This document shows, in pieces, positions 16,961 to 24,262 of a DNA stretch of 64,000 nt (its first letter is position 1; each line of letters starts with the position of its first letter). A model generated the notes under the pieces. That model saw nothing but the letters and a program-made list of their open reading frames with translations, had not been told where the DNA came from and did no database searches. Position numbers and translations under genes: made by a program. The DNA is from Sphingomonas gei. Its GTDB lineage: Bacteria > Pseudomonadota > Alphaproteobacteria > Sphingomonadales > Sphingomonadaceae. The stretch covers positions 496,001-560,000 of the forward strand of contig NZ_SRXT01000003.1 of the NCBI RefSeq assembly GCF_004792685.1, in the 5' to 3' direction.

Positions 16961-18681
16961 CCGCCGAGCCGGTCGCGCAGAACGATGCGGATCGGCTCTG
17001 GGCCGAGCGCTTCTGGACGCGCTTCTATCGCCCCGGCGTTCCTGCAACCATCGACGCCGAGCTCGATGCGGCGGGAACGATGGCCGACCTCTTCGAGCGC
17101 GACGCGCTGCGCTACGCCGACCGTGTCGGCTTCGTCAGCCTGGGCAGCGGGCGGACCTATTGCGAGATGCTGGGCGATGCCAAGGCCTTCGCGGCATGGT
17201 TGCAGAGCGTGGGGGTGCAAAAGGGCGATCGCGTCGGGCTGATGATGCCCAATTGTCTGCAATATCCGGCGGCGTTGTTCGGCACGTTGTTCGCCGGCGC
17301 GGTGGTGGTCAACGTCAACCCGCTCTACACCGCGCCCGAGCTGGCGCACCAGTTGCGCGACAGCGGCGCGGTGGTGCTGGTGGTGATGGACATGTTCGCC
17401 GAGACCTTCGCGTCGATCCGCGAGCAGACCGCGGTGCGCGAAGTCGTGGTGACAAGCATGGGCGACATGCTCGGCACCCTCAGAGGGCCGGCGATCGGAT
17501 TGATGCTGCGTTTCGCCGGGCAGAAGCCGGCGCCCTGGCCGAAGCGCGGCATGCACCGGTGGAAGCAGGTGATGCGCGGCGCGAGGGGGATGAAGTACCG
17601 CAAGCCCGAGATCGCGCAGGGTGACCTCGCATTCCTGCAATACACCGGGGGCACTTCGGGAGTGGCGAAGGGCGCGATGCTGACGCACCGCAACGTGGTC
17701 GCCAATGTGCTGCAGGGGCGCGCCTGGGTGCTCACCCAGATCCACGACGACGAGGTGCCGACCAACGTCACGCTGCTGCCGCTCTACCATATCTTCTCGC
17801 TCACCGCGAACCTGCTGATGTTCATGGGGGTGGGCGGACGCAACATCCTGATCGCCAATCCGCGCGATACGAAGCGGGTGAGCTGGATCCTCAAGAAGGA
17901 GCGGTTCACCGGGATGGCCGGGGTGAACACCTTGTTCGCCAGCCTGCTGGACGATCCGGACTTCCGGAGCCGCGATTTTTCTACGCTGCGGCTCACGATT
18001 GCCGGGGGCATGGCGACGCACGCCGATGTGGCGGGGCGCTGGGAGGCGCTCACCGGCAAGCCGCTGGTCGAGGGCTATGGACTCACCGAATGCGCGCCGG
18101 TGGTGTGCATCCGCCCGGTCGATTTCGCGGCGCCGGGAGTGATGGGCTATACCGGCACCGTCGGGCTGCCGGTGCCGTCGACCGAAGTGCGGATGCGCCG
18201 CGCCGACGGCAGCTGGGCGGCACTGGACGAGCCCGGCGAGCTGTGCGTTCGCGGGCCGCAAGTGATGCAGGGCTATTGGCGGCATCCCGAGGAGAGCGCA
18301 GGAGCATTGTCAGACGACGGCTGGTTCGCGACCGGCGATGTCGGGTTGATGGGGGAGGATGGCGAAGTGCGGCTGATCGATCGGATCAAGGACATGATCC
18401 TCGTCTCGGGCTTCAATGTCTATCCCGCCGAGGTAGAGGCAGTGATCGCCACCCACCCGGACGTGGCCGAAGTGGCGGTGATCGGCGTTCCCGATCCGGT
18501 GAAGGGCGAGCGGATCAAGGCAGTGGTGCATCCGCGCGGAGCGGGGCTTTCGGGCGAAGCGGTGCGCGCGCACTGCCGGGCGCAACTGACCGGGTACAAG
18601 GTGCCGTCGATCGTCGAGCTCCGCGACACGCCGTTGCCCAAGAGCAATGTCGGCAAGATCCTGCGGCGGGAGCTGCGCTGA
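16957..18681 (+). CDS. Long-chain fatty acid--CoA ligase, FadD type
   Basis: A 574-residue adenylate-forming enzyme. The ATP/AMP P-loop YTGGTSGVAKG is at residues about 229-239, followed by GYGLTEC and the TGDVG aspartate. The late RIKDMILVSGFNVYP hinge and a C-terminal lysine region (LPKSNVGKILRRELR) complete the acyl-CoA synthetase set. It activates free fatty acids to acyl-CoA with ATP, supplying FadE. The hinge and length are those of FadD rather than of short-chain synthetases. Start overlaps the thiolase stop (ATGA) and its stop overlaps the next gene (TGATG). Confidence 0.93.
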   Translation: MTAEPVAQNDADRLWAERFWTRFYRPGVPATIDAELDAAGTMADLFERDALRYADRVGFVSLGSGRTYCEMLGDAKAFAAWLQSVGVQKGDRVGLMMPNCLQYPAALFGTLFAGAVVVNVNPLYTAPELAHQLRDSGAVVLVVMDMFAETFASIREQTAVREVVVTSMGDMLGTLRGPAIGLMLRFAGQKPAPWPKRGMHRWKQVMRGARGMKYRKPEIAQGDLAFLQYTGGTSGVAKGAMLTHRNVVANVLQGRAWVLTQIHDDEVPTNVTLLPLYHIFSLTANLLMFMGVGGRNILIANPRDTKRVSWILKKERFTGMAGVNTLFASLLDDPDFRSRDFSTLRLTIAGGMATHADVAGRWEALTGKPLVEGYGLTECAPVVCIRPVDFAAPGVMGYTGTVGLPVPSTEVRMRRADGSWAALDEPGELCVRGPQVMQGYWRHPEESAGALSDDGWFATGDVGLMGEDGEVRLIDRIKDMILVSGFNVYPAEVEAVIATHPDVAEVAVIGVPDPVKGERIKAVVHPRGAGLSGEAVRAHCRAQLTGYKVPSIVELRDTPLPKSNVGKILRRELR

Positions 18682-20339
18682 TGGCGCCCCGCGAAGTCGA
18701 TGTGATCGTGGTGGGCGCCGGACTGGCGGGGCTGGTCGCGGCGAGCGAGGCAGTGGCGCGCGGCGCCTCGGTGATCGTGGTCGATCAGGAGCCGGAGCAG
18801 AGCCTTGGCGGGCAGGCCTTCTGGTCGCTCGGCGGCCTGTTCCTAGTCAACTCGCCCGAGCAACGCCGGCTGGGCATCCGCGACAGCCATGACCTCGCAT
18901 GGCAGGACTGGCTGGGCAGCGCCGGATTCGATCGGCCCGAGGATAAATGGCCGCTGCGCTGGGCAGAAGCCTATGTGCGTTTCGCCGCGGCCGAAAAGCG
19001 CGATTGGCTGCGCGGGCTCGGCGTGTCGTTCGTGCCGGTGGTCGGCTGGGCCGAGCGCGGCGACGGGCGTGCCGAAGGGCATGGCAATTCGGTGCCGCGC
19101 TTCCACATCGCCTGGGGAGCGGGGCCGGGGGTAGTGAAGCCCTTTGCCGAGCTGGCCCGTGCGGCCGAGCGCGACGGCAAACTGCGTTTCCTGTGGCGGC
19201 ACCGCGTCGATGCGCTGGAGACCGAAGGTGGGCGCGTCACCGGGGTTTCGGGCACCCGGCTCGCGCCCGACGAGGTCGAGCGCGGTGGTGCCAGCACGCG
19301 CGACGCGATCGGCGATTTCCGGCTGACCGCGCGTTCGGTGATCGTCGCTTCGGGGGGGATTGGCGGCGACCTCGACCTGGTCCGGCGCAACTGGCCGGCG
19401 CGGATGGGAACGCCGCCGGCGTTCATGGTGCGCGGCGTGCCGGCACATGTCGACGGGCGGATGATCGGCATCGCGCAGGCCGCCGGCGCGCGGCTGACTC
19501 ACCCGGATCGCATGTGGCATTATGTCGAGGGGCTGCGGAACTGGCGGCCGATCTGGAAGGACCACGGCATCCGCATCCTCCCCGGCCCGTCGTCAATGTG
19601 GTTCGACTCGCGCGGCGATCGGCTGCCGCCGCCGTTCCTGCCGGGGTACGACACGCTGGGGACGCTGCGCTACCTGCTTGAGGGCGGCAACCCCTATAGC
19701 TGGTTCGTGCTCAACCAGTCGATCATCCGCAAGGAGTTCGCGCTGTCGGGCTCCGAGCAGAACCCCGACCTCACCAGCCGCAGCCTGCGCCGGACGTTGC
19801 GCCGGGTGACCAGCCGCAGCCGCGCGCCCGAGCCGGTCGAGGCGTTCAAGACGCATGGCGAGGACTTCTTCGTGGCGAACGACATCGCCACTCTGGTCGC
19901 GGGCATGAACCGGGTCGGGGAGGGCGCGCCGCTCGATCCGCGCAAGATCGAGGATTCGATCGTGATGCGCGATCGCGAGTTGGCCAATCGCTTCTCCAAG
20001 GACTTCCAGCTGATGGGGATCCGCAATGCCCGATTGGGCCTGGCCGAGCGGCTGATGCGAACCGCGCCGCCGCGCCCGATCCTCGATCCCGCAAACGGAC
20101 CGCTGATCGCGGTGCGGCTCAACATCCTCACGCGGAAAACGCTGGGCGGGCTCGAGACCGATCTCGACGCGCGGGTGCTCGGTACCGATGGCGAGCCGAT
20201 CGCGGGGCTGTTCGCGGTGGGCGAAGCGGCGGGCTTCGGCGGCGGCGGGATGCATGGTTATCGCTCGCTCGAGGGCACCTTCCTCGGCGGTTGCCTGTTC
20301 AGCGGGCGCGCTGCGGGGAGGGCGGTGGTTCAGGGCTGA
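18681..20339 (+). CDS. FAD-binding dehydrogenase (FAD_binding_2, ketosteroid-dehydrogenase-like)
   Basis: A 552-residue flavoprotein. The N-terminal dinucleotide motif VVGAGLAGLVAASEA is at residues about 9-23, an internal SVIVASGGIGGDLDLV segment marks the second FAD contact, and the C-terminus has GLFAVGEAAGFGGGGMHGYR. This is the fumarate reductase/3-ketosteroid-delta-1-dehydrogenase superfamily. The conserved GGxFLVNSPEQRRLGIRDS region is that of a subgroup often annotated only as FAD-binding dehydrogenase. It is the last gene of the fatty-acid operon, joined by a TGATG overlap, so a role in dehydrogenating a lipid-derived CoA ester or ketone is likely. The actual substrate is unknown. 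Confidence 0.83.
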   Translation: MAPREVDVIVVGAGLAGLVAASEAVARGASVIVVDQEPEQSLGGQAFWSLGGLFLVNSPEQRRLGIRDSHDLAWQDWLGSAGFDRPEDKWPLRWAEAYVRFAAAEKRDWLRGLGVSFVPVVGWAERGDGRAEGHGNSVPRFHIAWGAGPGVVKPFAELARAAERDGKLRFLWRHRVDALETEGGRVTGVSGTRLAPDEVERGGASTRDAIGDFRLTARSVIVASGGIGGDLDLVRRNWPARMGTPPAFMVRGVPAHVDGRMIGIAQAAGARLTHPDRMWHYVEGLRNWRPIWKDHGIRILPGPSSMWFDSRGDRLPPPFLPGYDTLGTLRYLLEGGNPYSWFVLNQSIIRKEFALSGSEQNPDLTSRSLRRTLRRVTSRSRAPEPVEAFKTHGEDFFVANDIATLVAGMNRVGEGAPLDPRKIEDSIVMRDRELANRFSKDFQLMGIRNARLGLAERLMRTAPPRPILDPANGPLIAVRLNILTRKTLGGLETDLDARVLGTDGEPIAGLFAVGEAAGFGGGGMHGYRSLEGTFLGGCLFSGRAAGRAVVQG

Positions 20340-20344
20340 ACCGC

Positions 20345-23251
20345 TCAGCGTGGCGCAATTCCCACGGGCCCGAGGATACCGGACGGCTGGGCCGCCGGCG
20401 CTTCGACGAGCAGCACGATGGTGCGCGGTCCCGCTCCGGGCGCGATCGTGGCGCGCATCGGTCCGGTGGCCGCGGCGTCCTTGACCGCCACGCGAGTACC
20501 ATCGATCCACAGCTCGGCGCGGCCACCGAGTGCCGCGAAACGGATCACGCCTCCCTCCGCGGCAATGCGCTTCCACGGCGTTACCCGCGCCCGATAGAGG
20601 CGCCAGACGGACCGGGCCTCGGCAGGGGTAGGCTGGCCGCTGCGGATCACATCCCAGCTGTTATTATCGCCATCGGCGGGCGCGAGCGCCGGGTCCGGAC
20701 GCTCTGCAAAAGCCGCCGAGCGTTGCCAGTCGCGCACCTGCATCACCGCTGGCGGCGACGGCGCGATTTGCGGGCGCGGCGCGATATCAGCGCGGTCGAT
20801 CGCGAGCGTTGCCGGTTTGAGTCCTTCTGCCGTGGCGCGCACGGTGATCCGCCCGCGGCCGTTGCCTGCGCGCAGGATCATCTGGGCCAGCCCGTTGAAC
20901 AGCGAGCGCGTGCCGGCGGGGCCGGCGAACTGCTCGGACTCATGACTGTTCGGGTCGCCATTGCCAACGCCGAGCAACGTCGCGCCTTCGATGGTAAAGC
21001 GTGTCATCAAATTGGCGGTCGGGACGTGGCGCCCGCGCGCATCGACCGCGTGGATCGTGATCGGCTGCGCGTCCTCGTCGTCGCCTGCCATCACCGATCG
21101 GGCGGGCGTGAGCCGCAGCGCCACCGGCGCGCCCGCTGTCTCGTGCACCGCGACCGCCACGACCTTGCCGCCGCGCATCGCGCGCGCCTCGATCCGGCCG
21201 GGGGCATAAGGCACGGTCCACTCGTTGCCCATGATCCGGTCGACCTGCTGCACGCCGAGGTCGCGGCCGTTGAGGCGCAATTCCACGGTTTCGGCATTGC
21301 TGGCGACGAACACCTTGATCGGCTCGCCCTCGCGGCCCCGCCATGTCCAGTGCGGCGCGATCGCGACGACCGGCCGGTCGTCGATCCAGTGCGCGCTGTG
21401 GATGTCGAACGCGGTCTTGGGAAAGCCGCACAGATCGAGGATGCCGAAGAAGCTCGAAATGGTCGGCCAATCGTGCGGGGTCGGTTCGCCATGATAGTCG
21501 AACCCGGTCCAGACGAAGCCGCCGGCAACGAACGGCCGCGCGGCGATTTCCTTCCAAGTGTCGCGGTGCGTGCCGCCCCAGCTTGCCGCTTCGGTGTCGT
21601 AGGAAGTGATCACATGACCGGCGGAATCGGTCGCGAAGGCGCCGCGGGTCTCGAATGCGCTGGTATCTTCCGAACTGGTGATCGGCTTGGTCGGGTTCAG
21701 CCGGTGGAACTTGTCGTAATCGCCCTGGTAGTAATTGAAGCCCATGACATCGACGACGCTCGACACGTTCGCCGGATTGTAGAACGAGCCGTTCATCGCG
21801 GCGGTGACCGGGCGACTGTGGTCGAGCCGGCGGACTGCGGCCGACATGCGGCGCACCATCTCGACCCCGGCTTCGGTGCCCTGCATCGGCTCTTCGTTGA
21901 ATACCGACCACAGGATGATGCTGGGATGGTTGCGGTCGCGCCGCACCAGCCATTCGAGCTGGGCGAGAAATTCGGGCGCGGGATTGAAGATGCGGTTCTC
22001 ATCCATGACGAGAAAGCCCATCCGGTCGCAATGGTCGAGCAGTTCGGCAGTGGGGGCGTTGTGCGACATGCGGATCGCATTGCAGCCCATCGCCTTCAAT
22101 CGCTCGAGCCGCCAGGCGAGCAGTGCATCGGGGATCGCGACGCCGACGCCGGCGTGATCCTGATGCAGGCACACGCCCTTGAGCTTGACCGGCGCGTCGT
22201 TGACGAACAGCCCCTTGTCGGCATCGAAGCGCACGCTGCGGAAGCCGATCGCGATGCGGCGTTCGTCGACGGCGAGGCCATCGCGCAGCACCCGGGTGCG
22301 GACGGTATGGAGGGTCGGCTTCTCGACCGACCAAAGCGCGGGGCTCCCGGCGTCGAGGATGACTTCAGTCTCGACCCGGTCGAGCGTGGGCACCGTCGCC
22401 TCGGTCCGCCCGGTCGCGATTTCGCGCCCGGTCGGGTCGAGCAACGTCGCCTCCACCGTCACCGCCGCGACGCCGCGCTCGATGTTGGCGAGGGTTGCCG
22501 TGACGGGCACGCGCCAGCGACCGTCGGGCGCCTGACGCGGATCGCAATGGACACCGTCGCTGACGATCGCCACCGGCGCGCGGCGGACCAGCCAGGCGTG
22601 GCGGTAGAGCCCGGCGCCTTCGTACCACCAGCCTTCCTTGGCGTTGGCGTCGACGCGGACGGCGATGATGTTGGTCTCGTCGCCGAAGCGCGCGAACGGC
22701 GTCAGATCTACATGGACGCTGTTATAGCCCGACCAATTGTGCGCGACGAGGCTGCCATTGACCCAGATCGTCGCATTGGTCGCGATGCCGTCGAAATGGA
22801 GTTCGATCGCCTTGCCGCGGTCGCCGGGGTCGAGGCGCAATGTGCGGCGGTACCAGCCGATCCCGCGCGGGCGATACCCCTGCGAGACGTTCGCCGTCTC
22901 GACGAAGGGCTGCGCGGCTGCCCAATCGTGCGGCAGCCGCACGTCAGGCCAATCGGAATCGTCATAGGCGATGGCTGCCGCGCCGGGCGCATTGCCTGCC
23001 TTCACGCTCATATAGGTCTCGTTATGACCCTTCGGTTCGGACACCGGAATGTCGCCTTCGTGGAAGCGCCAGCCGAGTTCGAGCAAGGTACGCGAGGGAT
23101 CCGACTGAGGAAGCCGCGTGGGGAGGTTCCGCTCCGGCGCCGGCATCGGGAAACCGTCAGCATTTTCGGATCTGGCCGCTGCCGTGCCTGCGCTCACCGG
23201 GGTGACGAGCAAGGCGCCGGCGCCTCCGACGAGAAGTTCGCGGCGATCCAT
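20345..23251 (-). CDS. GH2 glycoside hydrolase, beta-galactosidase-like, exported
   Basis: A 968-residue GH2 enzyme. It has a twin-arginine-like leader (MDRRELLVGGAGALLVTPVS), a sugar-binding jelly roll (WYRRTLRLDPG, residues about 130-220), an immunoglobulin-like domain, and a TIM barrel with the acid/base Glu453 (SVFNEEP) and a candidate nucleophile Glu528 (PITSSEDTSAF). C-terminal beta domains include a DUF4982-like segment and a terminal jelly roll. The overall plan matches GalA/GalB-type beta-galactosidases. In this locus it would remove terminal galactose from an imported oligosaccharide in the periplasm. It follows the GntR gene by 24 bases, with GGAG nine bases before the ATG, so the regulator and enzyme form one leftward operon. 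A beta-glucuronidase or other GH2 specificity cannot be excluded. Confidence 0.85.
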   Translation of the reverse strand: MDRRELLVGGAGALLVTPVSAGTAAARSENADGFPMPAPERNLPTRLPQSDPSRTLLELGWRFHEGDIPVSEPKGHNETYMSVKAGNAPGAAAIAYDDSDWPDVRLPHDWAAAQPFVETANVSQGYRPRGIGWYRRTLRLDPGDRGKAIELHFDGIATNATIWVNGSLVAHNWSGYNSVHVDLTPFARFGDETNIIAVRVDANAKEGWWYEGAGLYRHAWLVRRAPVAIVSDGVHCDPRQAPDGRWRVPVTATLANIERGVAAVTVEATLLDPTGREIATGRTEATVPTLDRVETEVILDAGSPALWSVEKPTLHTVRTRVLRDGLAVDERRIAIGFRSVRFDADKGLFVNDAPVKLKGVCLHQDHAGVGVAIPDALLAWRLERLKAMGCNAIRMSHNAPTAELLDHCDRMGFLVMDENRIFNPAPEFLAQLEWLVRRDRNHPSIILWSVFNEEPMQGTEAGVEMVRRMSAAVRRLDHSRPVTAAMNGSFYNPANVSSVVDVMGFNYYQGDYDKFHRLNPTKPITSSEDTSAFETRGAFATDSAGHVITSYDTEAASWGGTHRDTWKEIAARPFVAGGFVWTGFDYHGEPTPHDWPTISSFFGILDLCGFPKTAFDIHSAHWIDDRPVVAIAPHWTWRGREGEPIKVFVASNAETVELRLNGRDLGVQQVDRIMGNEWTVPYAPGRIEARAMRGGKVVAVAVHETAGAPVALRLTPARSVMAGDDEDAQPITIHAVDARGRHVPTANLMTRFTIEGATLLGVGNGDPNSHESEQFAGPAGTRSLFNGLAQMILRAGNGRGRITVRATAEGLKPATLAIDRADIAPRPQIAPSPPAVMQVRDWQRSAAFAERPDPALAPADGDNNSWDVIRSGQPTPAEARSVWRLYRARVTPWKRIAAEGGVIRFAALGGRAELWIDGTRVAVKDAAATGPMRATIAPGAGPRTIVLLVEAPAAQPSGILGPVGIAPR

Positions 23252-23275
23252 TGCGGTTACTCCAACTAAGGTGCG

Positions 23276-24013
23276 CTAGATGTCGCTGAGCTCGGCGACG
23301 AAATCATAGGCATCGCCGCGATAATAAGAGCGAGTGACTTCGGCGGGGCGGCCGTCGCGCAGGAACGCGCGCCGCTCGATCAACAGGCCGGGATGGCCGG
23401 GGTCGACGCCGAGCATCTTGGCGTGCTCGCTTCCGAATGGCACCGCGCGGAGGCGCTGGAGTGCGCGAACGGGGCGATTTCCGGCCTTTTCGAGCGCAGC
23501 GTAGAGCGAATCCTGCACCATCTCGACCGACGACAGGCAGTAACCGGCGATGGTCGAGAATTCGAGCGCCATCGCCTCGTCATCCGCATAGCGGATGCGC
23601 GCGAAGCGCAGCACCGGTGCGCCGGGAGAGAGCCCCAGCATCATCGCCTCTTCGGGATTGACCTGGCCGGGCGCGCGCGAGATCCAGCTGCTGCTCGCCT
23701 TGCGCCCGCGTGCCGCCATGTCTTCGGTGAACGACGAGAGCTTGGAGAAACTTTTCTCCACGCGGCCGGTAACGAAGGTGCCGGCGCCCCGGCGCCGCGT
23801 GAGCAGGCCTTCCTCGACCAGCCCGACGATCGCCTTGCGCACCGTGATGCGCGCCACCTCATATTCGACGGCGAGATCGCGTTCGGGAGGAATCGCATTG
23901 CCGGGCGTGAGGACATCGGAGCCGATCGCGTCGCGGATGAGCTGCTGAAGCTGCAGGTAGAGCGGAGACCGATTGTCCTCGCGGAAACGCCCGACCTGAT
24001 CCGAAAATGCCAT
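23276..24013 (-). CDS. GntR/HutC-family transcriptional regulator with UTRA domain
   Basis: A 245-residue regulator. The N-terminal winged helix-turn-helix is PLYLQLQQLIRDAI through PPERDLAVEYEVARITVRKA and LLTRRRGAGTFV. The C-terminal UTRA ligand-binding domain is residues about 95-240. HutC-group proteins commonly sense sugar phosphates such as GlcNAc-6-phosphate or histidine-pathway intermediates. Its position in the divergent centre of the glycan locus makes it the likely local regulator. A strong GGGGAGAAGG precedes the ATG at 24013. The ATATTGGT copies in the divergent gap are candidate binding sites. Confidence 0.9.
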   Translation of the reverse strand: MAFSDQVGRFREDNRSPLYLQLQQLIRDAIGSDVLTPGNAIPPERDLAVEYEVARITVRKAIVGLVEEGLLTRRRGAGTFVTGRVEKSFSKLSSFTEDMAARGRKASSSWISRAPGQVNPEEAMMLGLSPGAPVLRFARIRYADDEAMALEFSTIAGYCLSSVEMVQDSLYAALEKAGNRPVRALQRLRAVPFGSEHAKMLGVDPGHPGLLIERRAFLRDGRPAEVTRSYYRGDAYDFVAELSDI

Positions 24014-24107
24014 CCTTCTCCCCTGCGGTGCCCCTGCAGCCGTCGCCCCGGGTCGATGGCAACGCTATCGCAACGAGAATGATCGGGCAATGGCATGCAG
24101 TGGATTC

Positions 24108-24215
24108 ATATTGGTCTCTATTGCGCTGTTCGCGAGCGTTCGGCGGCGTAGCCGCACGACAAGGCGCGTGGCAAAGCGGCGCAGGCGGCTATTGTGCCGC
24201 AGGACCTATATTGGT
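24108..24215. promoter_or_regulatory. Two ATATTGGT repeats in the divergent regulator/beta-mannosidase region
   Basis: ATATTGGT occurs at 24108-24115 (continuing CTCT) and again at 24208-24215 (continuing TACA), exactly 100 bases apart, between the GntR gene and the beta-mannosidase gene. ATTGGTCT at the first copy equals the left half of sites bound by NagR/DasR-type HutC regulators, but the right half is poor in both copies. They are candidate sites for the adjacent GntR protein, supported by position more than by symmetry. Confidence 0.4.
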
Positions 24216-24262
24216 TACATCGGCCCGAATGCGTCCTCGGACGCCAGTTAAAGGGTGCGCGC

